Assembly: GCF_014648675.1 (NCBI RefSeq)
Contig: NZ_BMRO01000005.1
Location: 467,212 to 531,211 of the forward strand
Origin: Actinomadura livida
Lineage (GTDB): Bacteria > Actinomycetota > Actinomycetes > Streptosporangiales > Streptosporangiaceae
Direction: 5' to 3'
Length of the DNA stretch: 64,000 nucleotides
The notes below the pieces were generated by a model. That model made no database searches and had not been told where the DNA came from. It worked only from the letters and a program-made list of their open reading frames with translations. Numbering within the stretch: position 1 is the first letter of the stretch; each line of letters opens with the position of its first letter. Positions 1-9,786 of this stretch are shown in pieces. The position numbers were made by a program, and so were the translations under genes.

Positions 1-818
<818 letters not shown>

Positions 819-838
819 GTGTCCCCAGCCCCCGTGTA

Positions 839-859
839 TTGAGAAGCGGTGATATTGAG
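839..859. promoter_or_regulatory. Two TTGAG half-sites between hspR and clpB
   Basis: The 43-base gap between hspR and clpB holds TTGAG at 839-843 and again at 855-859. HspR binds HAIR, an inverted pair CTTGAGT-N7-ACTCAAG. Here the two half-sites are in the same orientation, so this is not a canonical HAIR. It may be a weak or diverged HspR site serving clpB, or chance. Confidence 0.3.
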
Positions 860-861
860 CT

Positions 862-1317
862 TTAGTCCCGGTTGCGTTCGTGCCAGACCACGACGCTCGT
901 CTGCCTGATCGGCACCAGGTCGGACCCGGGCGTGCCGCCCTGCTCCCCGTGCCGGCGGCGCTGCTGCGCCAGCCGGGCCGCGACGGAACGGGTGGACTCG
1001 AGTTCCTTGGCGAGCTCCTCCAGCGCCGCGTGCGCCTTCGCGAGCTCCTCCCGGAGCCGCACGTTGTCGCGCTGCAGCCCCAGGATGTGCTTGATGCCGG
1101 ACAGGTTGATGCCCTCTTCCTGCGAGAGCCGCTGGATCTCGCGGAGCATCACGATGTCGCGCATCGAGTAGCGGCGGCCCCGTCCCGCCGTCCGGCCCGG
1201 GGACACGAGGCCCATCCGGTCGTAGGTCCGCAGCGTCTGCGGGTGCAGCCCGGACAGCTGCGCCGCCACCGAGATCACGTAGACCGGAGTGTCGTCACCG
1301 AACGGATCAGTATTCAC
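862..1317 (-). CDS. hspR: Heat-shock repressor HspR (MerR family)
   Basis: MerR-family autorepressor of the dnaK regulon. In actinobacteria HspR binds HAIR operators and uses DnaK as co-repressor, so titration of DnaK by misfolded proteins induces the operon. The 151-residue product has the MerR winged helix at residues about 11-75, with the signature [20 protein letters not shown] and RRYSMRDI, then a coiled coil (about 80-120) and a basic tail. The GTG at 1317 has GGAG a few bases upstream. It is the fourth gene of dnaK-grpE-dnaJ-hspR-clpB, 48 bases after dnaJ. The HAIR upstream of dnaK supports autoregulation. Confidence 0.95.
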   Translation of the reverse strand: MNTDPFGDDTPVYVISVAAQLSGLHPQTLRTYDRMGLVSPGRTAGRGRRYSMRDIVMLREIQRLSQEEGINLSGIKHILGLQRDNVRLREELAKAHAALEELAKELESTRSVAARLAQQRRRHGEQGGTPGSDLVPIRQTSVVVWHERNRD

Positions 1318-1365
1318 GGCCCACTCCGTTCACGCGCACCCGGGAGACAACGCCACCTCATGTCG

Positions 1366-2538
1366 TCACTCCTGCTTGGCCTGCTGGAGGAGGTCGACGC
1401 GGAGGTCGTCGCCGGCGTTCGCCTCGCGCAGCCGGGCGAGGGCCTCCCGCGCCTGGTCGTCGAGCTTCTGCGGGACCTGGACGTCGACGGTGACGAGCAG
1501 GTCGCCCTTGGTGCCGTCGCGCCGGGGGGCGCCGCGGCCCTTCACGCGGAACGTGCGGCCGTTCGGGGTGCCCTCCGGCAGGCGCAGCGTCACCGGCTGG
1601 CCCTGGAACGTCGGCACCCGGATCTCCGCGCCCAGCGCCGCCTCCGGGAACGTCACCGGGACGCTCAGCGTGAGGTTGTCGCCGCTGCGGCCGAACACCT
1701 TGTGCGGGAGCACCTTGATGTTGACGTACAGGTCGCCCTGCGGGCCGCCGTTCTCGCCCGGCGCGCCCTTGCCCTTCAGCCGGATCTTCTGGCCGTCGGC
1801 GACGCCCGCCGGGATCCGCGCCTGGATCGTGCGGGTGCCGGTGGCGCGGCCGCTGCCGTGGCAGATCGGGCACGGGTCGTCGACGACGAGGCCCCGCCCG
1901 TGGCAGTCCTTGCACGGCTCCTGGAAGCCGAAGTTGCCCAGGTTGCGGGTCTCGTGGCCGGTGCCCTCGCAGTTCGGGCACACCCGCGGCACGGTGCCGG
2001 CCTTGGCGCCGGTCCCGCGGCAGGCGTTGCAGGCGGCCTCGCTCGTCAGCTTGATCGGCACGGTCACGCCGTTCATCGAGCGGCCGAACGACAGTGTCAC
2101 CTCGGTCTCGACGTCCGCGCCGCGCCGCGCGCGCCGCGTCGTCCCGGTGGTGCGCCCGCCGCCGCCGCGGCCGAACAGCCCGCCGAACAGGTCGCCGATG
2201 CGCTCCCCGGTGCCGCCGGTCTGCGTCCCGCCGCCGGTCTGGCCGAACAGGTCGCCGAGGTCGAACGGGAAGCTCCCGCCGCCCTGCTGGCCGCGGAAGC
2301 CGCCCGGCATGGACCGCACCGCGTCGTACTCCTTGCGGCGCTTCTCGTCGGAGAGGACGTCGTACGCCTCGGAGACCTCCTTGAAGCGGTCCTCGGCCTC
2401 GGCGTCGCCCTTGTTCGCGTCCGGGTGGTACTTGCGCGCCAGCTTCCGGTACGACTTCTTGATCTCCTCCTGCGAGGCCGTCTTGGCGACACCGAGGACC
2501 TTGTAGTAGTCCTTCTCCAGGTAGTCCTTGGTGCTCAC
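1366..2538 (-). CDS. dnaJ: Chaperone protein DnaJ (Hsp40, type I)
   Basis: Co-chaperone that delivers unfolded substrates to DnaK and stimulates its ATPase. The 390-residue protein has a J domain (about residues 10-75) with the HPD motif in KYHPDANKG, a G/F-rich linker, and a zinc-binding domain with four CxxCxGxG repeats ([32 protein letters not shown]), followed by the C-terminal substrate domain. I chose GTG at 2538 ([15 protein letters not shown]) because AAGGCGG precedes it and it matches the usual actinobacterial DnaJ N-terminus; an in-frame ATG lies 33 bases upstream. A strong hairpin sits in the 139-base gap between grpE and this gene. Many actinobacteria have a second DnaJ elsewhere. 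Confidence 0.96.
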   Translation of the reverse strand: MSTKDYLEKDYYKVLGVAKTASQEEIKKSYRKLARKYHPDANKGDAEAEDRFKEVSEAYDVLSDEKRRKEYDAVRSMPGGFRGQQGGGSFPFDLGDLFGQTGGGTQTGGTGERIGDLFGGLFGRGGGGRTTGTTRRARRGADVETEVTLSFGRSMNGVTVPIKLTSEAACNACRGTGAKAGTVPRVCPNCEGTGHETRNLGNFGFQEPCKDCHGRGLVVDDPCPICHGSGRATGTRTIQARIPAGVADGQKIRLKGKGAPGENGGPQGDLYVNIKVLPHKVFGRSGDNLTLSVPVTFPEAALGAEIRVPTFQGQPVTLRLPEGTPNGRTFRVKGRGAPRRDGTKGDLLVTVDVQVPQKLDDQAREALARLREANAGDDLRVDLLQQAKQE

Positions 2539-2592
2539 GGCGCCCCGCCTTCTGCTATCGCCACTTGCCACATGTCTTCACGTGCCCCGGCG

Positions 2593-2625
2593 GTCCCGTC
2601 CCGGCCGTCGCGGCCGGGACGGGAC
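2593..2625 (-). terminator. Strong hairpin inside the dnaK operon (grpE-dnaJ gap)
   Basis: A perfect 15-base-pair inverted repeat with a 3-base loop (arms 2593-2607 and 2611-2625) lies between grpE and dnaJ, in the middle of the operon. There is no T-tract after it on the minus strand, so it may be an attenuator or an mRNA-stabilising structure that lets dnaK-grpE exceed dnaJ-hspR-clpB. Confidence 0.55.
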
Positions 2626-2677
2626 ACCGGGTCCTTCGGGGGGCGTGCCCCCGGATCCCTCGGCGCGGGGCCGGGGA

Positions 2678-3310
2678 TCACTCGCCGTCGCCGCCCGTGT
2701 CGCCGCCGCTCTCGCCGCCGGCGTCCGGGGCGGGGTCGGCCACCGCCACGCGCGCGGCCCGCAGTATCCGCTCGCCGATCCGGTAACCGGGCTGGAGGAC
2801 GTCCACGACACTCGTCTCGGTCACGTCCGGCGAGAGCGAGTGCATGAGCGCCTCGTGCACGGTCGGGTCGAAGGGCTCGCCCTTCTCGCCGTACCGCTCC
2901 AGGCCGAGCTTGCCCGTGATGGCCTCCAGGCTCTCGGCGACGGACTTGAACCCGCCCTGGAGCTCGTCGTGCTCACGGGCGCGGACGATGTCGTCCAGCA
3001 CCGGGAGCAGCTCGGACAGCACCTGCCCGAGGGCCTGCTCCCGGACCGCGACCCGGTCGCGCTCGACGCGCCTGCGGTAGTTGTCGTATTCGGCCTTCAG
3101 TCTCTGGAGGTCGGCGACGCGTTCCGCCAGCTGCTCCTGCAGCGCGGTGACCTCCTGGTCGGTGGCCTTGGCGCCGTCGTCCGCGGGGGCCTCCGGGGCG
3201 GGCGACTCGGCCGCCTGCTCCCGGACTTGCCCCGTCTCGGGATCGATGCGCCGCTTGTCGCGGATCACCGGGCCCTCCTTCTCCTCGCCCTCGTCAGGGG
3301 AGGACGTCAC
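2678..3310 (-). CDS. grpE: Nucleotide exchange factor GrpE
   Basis: Releases ADP from DnaK to complete the chaperone cycle. The 210-residue product has an acidic, disordered N-terminus (about 1-50), a long coiled coil beginning [20 protein letters not shown], the motif [12 protein letters not shown], and the C-terminal beta domain ending in [18 protein letters not shown], followed by a Gly/Asp-rich tail. The GTG start at 3310 overlaps the dnaK stop by four bases (GTGA), which implies translational coupling. Length and domain order are normal for actinobacterial GrpE. Confidence 0.96.
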   Translation of the reverse strand: MTSSPDEGEEKEGPVIRDKRRIDPETGQVREQAAESPAPEAPADDGAKATDQEVTALQEQLAERVADLQRLKAEYDNYRRRVERDRVAVREQALGQVLSELLPVLDDIVRAREHDELQGGFKSVAESLEAITGKLGLERYGEKGEPFDPTVHEALMHSLSPDVTETSVVDVLQPGYRIGERILRAARVAVADPAPDAGGESGGDTGGDGE

Positions 3311-5166
3311 GATGCATCACCCTTCGGCTTCTCGTCGTCCACGATCTCGGCGTCGACGACCTCGTCGTCCTGCTCGTCGCCGCCCTGGGCGTCGGCCGTC
3401 GGGCCGGCGTCGCCGCCCGGCTGCGCGCCCTCGGGGTTCTGCGCGTACATCGCGGCGCCCATCTTCTGGCTGACCTGCGCGAGCTTCTCGGCGCTGGTCT
3501 TGATGGCGTCGACGTCGGTGCCCTCCAGGGCCTTCTTCACCTCGGCGACCGCGTCGTTGACCTCGGTCTTCAGCTCCTCGGGGACCTTCTCGTCGTTCTC
3601 CCGCAGGAACTTCTCGGTCGAGTACGCGAGGGTGTCGGCCTGGTTGCGGACCTCGGCCTCCTCCTTGCGCCTGCGGTCCTCCTCGGCGTACTCCTCGGCG
3701 TCGCGCATCATGCGGTCGATGTCGTCCTTGGGCAGCGCGCTGCCGCCCGTGATGACCATCGACTGCTCCTTGCCGGTGCCCTGGTCCTTCGCGCTGACGT
3801 TCACGATGCCGTTCGCGTCGATGTCGAAGGTGACCTCGATCTGCGGGACGCCGCGCGGCGCCGGCGGCAGACCGGTGAGCTGGAAGGTGCCGAGCTTCTT
3901 GTTGTACGCCGCGATCTCGCGCTCGCCCTGGTAGACCTGGATCTCCACGGACGGCTGGTTGTCGTCGGCGGTGGTGAACGTCTCCGACCGCTTGGTCGGG
4001 ATCGTGGTGTTCCGCTCGATGATCTTGGTGAAGATGCCGCCCTTGGTCTCGATGCCCAGGCTCAGCGGGGTCACGTCCAGCAGCAGGACGTCCTTGACCT
4101 CGCCCTTGAGCACGCCGGCCTGGAGGCTGGCGCCGATCGCGACGACCTCGTCGGGGTTGACGCCCTTGTTCGGCTCCTTGCCGGTCATCTCCTTGACCAG
4201 GTCGGACACCGCGGGCATCCGGGTCGAGCCGCCGACCAGGACGACCTGGTTGATGTCGTTCACCGAGATGCCGGCGTCCTTCAGCACCGAGTTGAACGGC
4301 GCCTTGGTCCGGTCGAGCAGGTCGCTGGTCATCCGCTGGAACTCGGCCCGGCTGAGCTTCTCGTCCAGGTGCAGCGGGCCTTCGCTCGACGCGGTGATGT
4401 AGGGCAGGTTGATCTGCGTCTCGGTCGAGCTGGACAGCTCGATCTTCGCCTTCTCCGCGGCCTCGCGCAGCCGCTGGAGGGCCATCTTGTCCTTGCCCAG
4501 GTCGACGCCGTTGGCGTTCTTGAACTTCTCGACCAGCCAGTCGACGAGCTTCTGGTCCCAGTCGTCGCCGCCCAGGTGGTTGTCACCGCTGGTGGCCTTC
4601 ACCTCGACCACGCCGTCGCCGACCTCCAGCAGGGACACGTCGAACGTGCCGCCGCCCAGGTCGAAGACCAGGATCGTGGCCTCGTTCTCCTTCTCCAGGT
4701 GGTAGGCCAGCGCCGCCGAGGTCGGCTCGTTGATGATGCGCAGGACGTTCAGCCCGGCGATCTGGCCGGCCTCCTTGGTGGCCTGGCGCTGGTGGTCGGA
4801 GAAGTAGGCGGGCACGGTGATGACCGCGTCGGTGACGGTCTCGCCCAGGTACGCCTCAGCGTCGCGCTTGAGCTTCTGCAGCACGAACGCGCTCATCTGC
4901 TGCGGGTTGAAGTCCTTGCCGTCGATCGTGGTCTTCCAGTCGGTGCCCATCTCGCGCTTGACCGAACGGATCGTCCGGTCGACGTTGGTCACCGCCTGGC
5001 GCTTGGCGACCTCGCCTACCAGGACTTCACCGTTCTTGGCGAAGGCGACGACGGACGGTGTGGTCCGCGACCCCTCCGCGTTCGCGATGACGGTGGGCTC
5101 GCCGCCCTCCAGAATCGCGACGACCGAGTTGGTCGTCCCGAGGTCGATGCCGACCGCACGTGCCAT
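3307..5166 (-). CDS. dnaK: Molecular chaperone DnaK (Hsp70)
   Basis: ATP-dependent Hsp70 chaperone and, in actinobacteria, co-repressor for HspR. The 619-residue protein has the ATPase domain (about 1-360) with [29 protein letters not shown] and [16 protein letters not shown], a conserved interdomain linker [16 protein letters not shown], the substrate-binding domain (about 370-510), and an acidic Gly/Asp-rich lid tail ending [16 protein letters not shown] at 5166 is preceded by GGAGGA. It heads the operon with grpE, dnaJ, hspR and probably clpB, and a HAIR element lies about 130-150 bases upstream. Confidence 0.98.
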   Translation of the reverse strand: MARAVGIDLGTTNSVVAILEGGEPTVIANAEGSRTTPSVVAFAKNGEVLVGEVAKRQAVTNVDRTIRSVKREMGTDWKTTIDGKDFNPQQMSAFVLQKLKRDAEAYLGETVTDAVITVPAYFSDHQRQATKEAGQIAGLNVLRIINEPTSAALAYHLEKENEATILVFDLGGGTFDVSLLEVGDGVVEVKATSGDNHLGGDDWDQKLVDWLVEKFKNANGVDLGKDKMALQRLREAAEKAKIELSSSTETQINLPYITASSEGPLHLDEKLSRAEFQRMTSDLLDRTKAPFNSVLKDAGISVNDINQVVLVGGSTRMPAVSDLVKEMTGKEPNKGVNPDEVVAIGASLQAGVLKGEVKDVLLLDVTPLSLGIETKGGIFTKIIERNTTIPTKRSETFTTADDNQPSVEIQVYQGEREIAAYNKKLGTFQLTGLPPAPRGVPQIEVTFDIDANGIVNVSAKDQGTGKEQSMVITGGSALPKDDIDRMMRDAEEYAEEDRRRKEEAEVRNQADTLAYSTEKFLRENDEKVPEELKTEVNDAVAEVKKALEGTDVDAIKTSAEKLAQVSQKMGAAMYAQNPEGAQPGGDAGPTADAQGGDEQDDEVVDAEIVDDEKPKGDAS

Positions 5167-5296
5167 GTTCTCGTCCTCCGTCGTTTCCGGTGTTCAGCGC
5201 GTTTCCGGTTGTGAACGCCCCCCGGTCGCCCCCGGGGTGCGGCCGGTTCGTTGCTGTCCGCAAGGTTGCCCGGCCGGTTCCCCGTTGTCAAATGAC

Positions 5297-5317
5297 TTGA
5301 GTCGACCAGGCTCAACT
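5297..5317. promoter_or_regulatory. HAIR operator (HspR binding site) upstream of dnaK
   Basis: The sequence CTTGAGT-N7-GCTCAAC fits the HAIR consensus CTTGAGT-N7-ACTCAAG with a perfect left arm and 5 of 7 matches in the right arm. It lies in the 293-base region between dnaK (minus) and the pseudogene at 5460 (plus), where the dnaK promoter must be. With hspR in the operon it indicates autoregulated heat-shock control. Confidence 0.85.
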
Positions 5318-5459
5318 TTGCTGACGTCCTCTACAACAGGACGATTGAGCCACCTATTCCGGTTCCCCACCGGCTGCAAGAAAACGGGATCAGTCGCCAC
5401 TCCCGCCATGAAGTCGGTCACCCGCTCCGGGCGATCGCCTCGTGACGAGAGGAGACCCG

Positions 5460-5739
5460 ATGACCCCCCGAACCTGGTGCCGGGCAATGCTCGGCGCCCT
5501 GCTGGCGGCGGGCGCGCTGACCGCGATGCCCCCGCCGGCCCAGGCCGCCCCGCCTCCCACGGGCGGCCTGCCCTCGGGCAAGGAGGCAGCCCCGGTGAAG
5601 GCCCTGGGCGGCGGCCGCTTCAGCGCACCGCTCCCGGCGGCCACCCCCGGGCGGGGCCGTGTCGCTCCGCGTCCAGGCGGCGGACGCGGACGGCAGCGGC
5701 GTCGACCAGCGGATCACGCGCGCCTACCTCGCCCGCTGA
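5460..5739 (+). pseudogene. Frameshifted remnant of a secreted protein, probably S8 (subtilisin-like) protease
   Basis: ATG at 5460 after AGGAGACC opens a clear signal peptide (RTWCRAMLGALLAAGALTAM, then AQAAPPP) and a mature start of about 30 residues to GGGRFSAPLP. The reading frame is then wrong: one base removed from the G run near 5653-5656 would join it to VSLRVQAADADGSGVDQRI and a stop at 5737-5739. That tail resembles the C-terminal end of actinobacterial secreted S8 peptidases, but the whole catalytic domain is absent, so I read this as a deletion remnant with a later frameshift. The frameshift could also be a sequencing indel in a G run. The protease assignment rests on recalled similarity of the ends only. 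Confidence 0.5.
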
Positions 5740-5841
5740 CACCCGGGCCCGTATCTTCGCGAACTTCGGACGCTCTCGTAAGAAGCTGCGGGCCCGGATC
5801 ACTACCCAGGTGACGGCACCCCCGGACGAAGGGCCCAGACC

Positions 5842-6408
5842 TTGTCGGATCCCGAAGACGCCGCCCGGTTCACGGCGATCTACGACGCGTACCATCCGCG
5901 CGTCCACGCCTACGTCGTGAGCCGGGTCGGCGCGCAGGCCGCCGAAGAGATCACGAGTGAGGCGTTCTGCGTCGCCTGGCGGCGCATCCGCGACCTGCCG
6001 GACGAGCCGCTGCCGTGGCTGTTCGGCATCGCCCGCAACCTGCTGCGCGAGTCCTACCGGGCGCGAGGGCGGCAGGACGCGCTGGCCCGCGAGCTGCGGA
6101 CCTGGGCGGCCGGGCAGCCGCCCGCGGGCGACGTCGCGGAGGCGGTGGCCGAGCGCGCCGGGATGCTGCGGGCGCTGGCGGCCCTGCCCGACCGCGACCG
6201 CGAGCTGCTGACGCTCGTCGCCTGGCACGAGCTGTCGCCGGACGAGGCGGCGACGGTCGTCGGCTGCTCGAAGGCCGCGTTCTACGTGCGGCTGCACCGC
6301 GCCCGGCGCCGCCTGGAACGCGCGCTCGCCGCCGAGTCGCGGGCGCCCGGCCCGGTCGCGGCGCGCGCCCCCTCCATGATCACTCCGAAGAAGAAGGCGG
6401 TCCGATGA
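5842..6408 (+). CDS. ECF-type RNA polymerase sigma factor
   Basis: Extracytoplasmic-function sigma-70 factor of 188 residues. Region 2 spans about residues 10-75 (FTAIYDAYHPRVHAYVVSRV, then WLFGIARNLLRESYR) and region 4 about 110-165 (MLRALAALPDRDRELLTLVA, VVGCSKAAFYVRLHRARRRL). The likely start is TTG at 5842; no better in-frame start precedes the conserved region. Its stop overlaps the ATG of the next gene (TCCGATGA), so the two are translationally coupled. The partner has one transmembrane segment and a cytoplasmic N-terminus, so it may act as an anti-sigma or membrane sensor, although it has no zinc-binding anti-sigma motif that I can see. Confidence 0.9.
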   Translation: MSDPEDAARFTAIYDAYHPRVHAYVVSRVGAQAAEEITSEAFCVAWRRIRDLPDEPLPWLFGIARNLLRESYRARGRQDALARELRTWAAGQPPAGDVAEAVAERAGMLRALAALPDRDRELLTLVAWHELSPDEAATVVGCSKAAFYVRLHRARRRLERALAAESRAPGPVAARAPSMITPKKKAVR

Positions 6409-7652
6409 AGCACGACGTGATGAAGGCGCTGTCCGCGGCGCGGCCCCAGCAGCTCGACCCCCCGGCCGACCCGGCCGCGGCCCGCGCCCGCCGGGAACGC
6501 GACCTGGGCCGGGCGCTCCGGGCGGACCCGGAGGCGGCGCCCGCCGCGGGACGGGCGCGGGGGCGCCGTCCGGTCCGCTGGGCGGTCATCGGCACGGGCA
6601 TCGTCTCGGCGGGCGCCGCGGCGGCGATCGCGGTCTCGGCCGCCGTGCCCGGGGCGCCCGAGGGCGGTGACCCCGGAGGCGGTCCGGGCGAGATCAGCCT
6701 CGGCAAGGAGGCCGTGCTGGTCGCGGCGGAGAACGCGGCGAAGCAGGAGATCGGCGAGTACTGGTTCTCCGATGACGTCGCCGGCCAGTCCTACGTCGTC
6801 CGGGGCGGGACGGGCTCGTACGTGATGGTCGGCGCGTACACGGAGTCCTTCCGGTGGGCGGGGGCCAAGCCCGGTTCGGCTTCGGGCGGCGCCTGGCGCA
6901 TGCTCCCGGCCCGGCCGCAGACCCCGCCGGACGCGGCGGCGTGGCGGAAGGCCGGCTCCCCGGCGAAGATCAGGGCTTGGTCGGGGGACAAGTGGCTCAC
7001 GCTGAACACCGCGGAGAATACGGCGTGGAAGGTGGACCATTCCGACGCTTCCGGCGGTGACCAGTGGTACGGCCGCATGACCACCGAGGAGGTGCAGAAC
7101 CTGCCGACGGACCCGAAGAAGCTCACCGAGCGGTTCCTGACCTCCGAGGCGATGCAGTGGCGCGCGGCGGGAGCGCCGTCGCCGGAGAAGCTCAACGAGA
7201 TGGAACGCGCGCACGGGCCGCTCCCCAAGCACGAGTTCGACTCCTTCGCCAAGCTCGGCGCGGTCGGCGGGCTCATCGTGAACTCGCCGGTCCCGCCGGA
7301 CGTGCGCGCCGGGCTGATCCGGGCGGCGACCGCGCTGCCGGGCGTGGAGGCGATCGGGGAGGCGACCGATCCGCTCGGCCGCAAGGGCGTCGCGCTGGCG
7401 TCCGAGAGCAGGACCGTCGAGGTCACCGGCGACTCCGGCACGCCGCCTGGGCAGCGGGGCACGTACATGGCCCGCAAGGAGCTCATCTTCGACAAGGCCA
7501 CGGGCGCGGTGCTGGCCTCGCAGTACGTGCTGACCAAGCCCGGCGGTCCCTATAAGGACCGTGCACGCGGGTTCGTCATCGACTACATGGCCGTCCGCGA
7601 CACGGGCTGGACCGACGCCAAGCCGCAGCCGCCCGCGAAGCTGCCTCACTGA
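6405..7652 (+). CDS. CU044_5270 family membrane-anchored protein
   Basis: A 415-residue protein typical of the CU044_5270 family, which in actinomycetes usually sits beside an ECF sigma factor. The first 55 residues are Arg/Ala-rich and cytoplasmic (DPAAARARRERDLGRAL), one transmembrane helix follows (WAVIGTGIVSAGAAAAIAVS, about 58-82), and the rest is an extracytoplasmic domain (KEAVLVAAENAAKQE onward to KLPH). The ATG at 6405 overlaps the sigma factor stop by four bases. The function is unknown; membrane topology and coupling suggest signal input or anti-sigma activity. A strong hairpin terminator follows. Confidence 0.85.
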   Translation: MKHDVMKALSAARPQQLDPPADPAAARARRERDLGRALRADPEAAPAAGRARGRRPVRWAVIGTGIVSAGAAAAIAVSAAVPGAPEGGDPGGGPGEISLGKEAVLVAAENAAKQEIGEYWFSDDVAGQSYVVRGGTGSYVMVGAYTESFRWAGAKPGSASGGAWRMLPARPQTPPDAAAWRKAGSPAKIRAWSGDKWLTLNTAENTAWKVDHSDASGGDQWYGRMTTEEVQNLPTDPKKLTERFLTSEAMQWRAAGAPSPEKLNEMERAHGPLPKHEFDSFAKLGAVGGLIVNSPVPPDVRAGLIRAATALPGVEAIGEATDPLGRKGVALASESRTVEVTGDSGTPPGQRGTYMARKELIFDKATGAVLASQYVLTKPGGPYKDRARGFVIDYMAVRDTGWTDAKPQPPAKLPH

Positions 7653-7673
7653 CCCGGGACAGGCCCCCGTCCG

Positions 7674-7702
7674 GCGCACCGGACGGGGGTTTCCCGGCGG
7701 TT
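7674..7702. terminator. Rho-independent-like terminator between convergent genes
   Basis: An 11-base-pair perfect stem CCCCCGTCCGG / CCGGACGGGGG with a 4-base loop (7674-7699) is followed by TTT on the plus strand. It sits between the CU044_5270 gene (ends 7652) and the convergent dehydrogenase gene (ends 7705), so it may serve both. Confidence 0.8.
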
Positions 7703-7704
7703 CG

Positions 7705-9267
7705 TCAGGCGGTGAGGTCGGCCGGGGACGTGCCGGCGTGGGTCAGCGGCAGGCCGAGGGCGGCGCGTTCGGTGAGCCAGGCGCTCGGGCGGTAGCGCGG
7801 GTCGCCGGTGGAGGCGTGCAGGCCGCGCAGGATCGCCAGGACGCGGTCGGCCCCGGCGTGCTCGCCCCATTCCAGCGGACCGCGCGGGTAACCGAGGCCG
7901 AGCCGGACGGCGGTGTCGATGTCCTCGGGGAGGGCGAGCCGCTGTTCGGCGATCCCGCAGCCGACGTTCACGATCGCCGCGAGAAGCCGCTGAGCGACGG
8001 GCGCATGGACGTCCCTCACGACGGTGACGGCCCGGCCTGTGGCGGCGAGGGCCGCGAGGCAAGCACGCCCTGTCTCCTTGTCGAGCCCGGGATGCACGGC
8101 CACGGTCAGACGGGTGAAGAACCCACCGAACGGGTCAACACCCAAGGTGCGCTCTACGGGAAGGTCCTCGGCAAGGGCGGTCTCGACCGTGCTCCGCCCG
8201 AGCGGTGCGACGAGCACGACCGCTCGACTGGACGGACGCTCACCGGACTCCACCTCGGCCCCAGACGTCGACAGCAACGCCCCAAGCTCCTCGCGGACAT
8301 CGCCGTGCACCCAGACGGGACGGGCCTCCACGTCCGGGGCCGTGACCTCGGGCGGCTCCTGCTTGGCACCGTCCACGTACTTGTAGAAGCCCTCGCCGGT
8401 CTTGCGCCCGTACAGGCCCGCCTCGACGCGGGCCCGCCCGATCCTGGACGGACGGAACCGCGGCTCCGTGTAGAAGCCCGTCCAGATGGACTCCATCACC
8501 GGGTGCGACACGTCCAACCCGGTGAGGTCGAGCAGCTCGCAAGGCCCCATCTTCAGGCCGAGGACGTCCCGCGCGATGCGGTCGATGTCCACGGGCTCGG
8601 CGACACCCTCGGAGAGGATCTGCAATGCCTCCGTCGTCAGCCCGCGCCCAGCGTGGTTGACCAGGAACCCAGGCGCGTCTGGCGCGAGCACGGGTTCGTG
8701 ACCGAGACGCCTCACCAGGTCGGTCAGCGCGTCCGGAATCCACTCGGCGGTGCGCGCCCCCGGAATCACCTCGACGAGGCGCATCAACGGCACGGGGTTG
8801 AAGAAGTGGAGGCCCGCCACACGGGACGGGTCGTTCAGCACGGCCGCGATCGACGTGACCGGCAGCGAACTGGTGTTGGTGACAAGGATCGTGTGCTCGG
8901 GGCAGACCTTCTCCAGGGTCGAGAACAGCTCACGCTTGGTCTCGATGTCCTCCCGGACGGCCTCGATGACGAGGTCGCACTCCTGGAAAGGCGTCATCGG
9001 CTCGCCGACCGGCTGCAGCCGCTCCTTCGCCGCGGCGGCGTCGTCCGCGGTCATCCGGCCCTTCGCCACGAGCTTGTCGAACATCCCGCGGATGTGGACG
9101 ACCGCGTCCCGCACCGCCTCCGCGCGGACGTCGGCGATCTCCACGGTCAGCCCGCCCGCCGCCGCGAGCTGCGCGATGCCGCGCCCCATCACTCCGGCGC
9201 CGATCACCCGGACCGTCCGCACGTCCCGCGCCCAGTGCCCCGCGCCGTCCGCCGCGCCTTCCGCCAT
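7705..9267 (-). CDS. 3-hydroxyacyl-CoA dehydrogenase (two-module, PaaH/FadB2-like)
   Basis: NAD-dependent oxidation of 3-hydroxyacyl-CoA to 3-ketoacyl-CoA, the third step of beta-oxidation or phenylacetate-type pathways. The 520-residue protein has a Rossmann fold at the N-terminus (VRVIGAGVMGRGIAQLAAAG, about 18-40), the family signature GLHFFNPVPLMRLVEVI near residue 150, a first C-terminal domain with DAPGFLVNHAGRGL, and a second 3HCDH C-terminal domain (about 410-510) ending LPLTHAGTSPADLTA. This duplicated layout is longer than single-domain enzymes (about 290). ATG at 9267 follows GGAGGAGGCGGC. A thiolase and an EtfD-like Fe-S oxidoreductase lie nearby, consistent with fatty acid oxidation. 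Confidence 0.9.
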   Translation of the reverse strand: MAEGAADGAGHWARDVRTVRVIGAGVMGRGIAQLAAAGGLTVEIADVRAEAVRDAVVHIRGMFDKLVAKGRMTADDAAAAKERLQPVGEPMTPFQECDLVIEAVREDIETKRELFSTLEKVCPEHTILVTNTSSLPVTSIAAVLNDPSRVAGLHFFNPVPLMRLVEVIPGARTAEWIPDALTDLVRRLGHEPVLAPDAPGFLVNHAGRGLTTEALQILSEGVAEPVDIDRIARDVLGLKMGPCELLDLTGLDVSHPVMESIWTGFYTEPRFRPSRIGRARVEAGLYGRKTGEGFYKYVDGAKQEPPEVTAPDVEARPVWVHGDVREELGALLSTSGAEVESGERPSSRAVVLVAPLGRSTVETALAEDLPVERTLGVDPFGGFFTRLTVAVHPGLDKETGRACLAALAATGRAVTVVRDVHAPVAQRLLAAIVNVGCGIAEQRLALPEDIDTAVRLGLGYPRGPLEWGEHAGADRVLAILRGLHASTGDPRYRPSAWLTERAALGLPLTHAGTSPADLTA

Positions 9268-9360
9268 GCCGCCTCCTCCGTCCCACGGGCCGGGCCGGTG
9301 GCCGCGCCCCGGCACGATAGTAGGCGCGGCCCCCACGGCCACCGCCGCCGCACCGGCGGA

Positions 9361-9597
9361 TCAGTCGTCGTTACCCCCGTCGTCGTCCTGGTCGTTGTTC
9401 TGGTTGTCGTTGTCCTGGTCGTCCTGCTGGTCGCGGTCACCGTCCTGGTCCCCGCCGTCGTCGCCGTTCCCGCCGCCGCCGCACCCGGCCGTCACGACGG
9501 CGGTCGCCCCGACCACCCCGGCCAGCGCGGCGGCCGGGGCCGCCGGCGTCAGGAACGCCAGCGCCGCGACCAGCATCTTCAGCATCTTCGTCGCCAT
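9361..9597 (-). CDS. Small secreted or lipid-anchored protein with Asp/Gln/Asn-rich tail
   Basis: A 78-residue product, not matched to a family. Residues 1-38 form a hydrophobic export signal (MLKMLVAALAFLTPAAPAAA) ending in a possible lipobox VTAGC at about residue 39. The mature part is a Gly stretch followed by a low-complexity acidic tail made almost only of D, Q, N and G (DGDRDQQDDQDNDNQNN). The ATG at 9597 has GGAGAGGG upstream. It stands alone between the dehydrogenase and the divergent thiolase. The acidic tail could bind cations or act as a wall-associated spacer; no function can be assigned. Confidence 0.65.
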   Translation of the reverse strand: MATKMLKMLVAALAFLTPAAPAAALAGVVGATAVVTAGCGGGGNGDDGGDQDGDRDQQDDQDNDNQNNDQDDDGGNDD

Positions 9598-9786
9598 GCC
9601 CGCCCTCTCCGATGATCTCCGCGTCCCGGGACCGGGACGCCCCCGCCGGGTGCTACCCCGGCCGCGGTCACCCTCACGGAAGGGGCCCGCATCCGAATGC
9701 TCCGCTGGACGGAAGCCCGCACGCCACCGATCCGGACGAACCGCATAACCTGCCAAGTGCGCCAGACGTCGAGTTGAGGAGCATCC

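Noticed and set aside
5167..5459. CIRCE element (HrcA operator) upstream of dnaK
   Set aside because: No TTAGCACTC-N9-GAGTGCTAA is present. The region instead has a HAIR element, in line with hspR in the operon.
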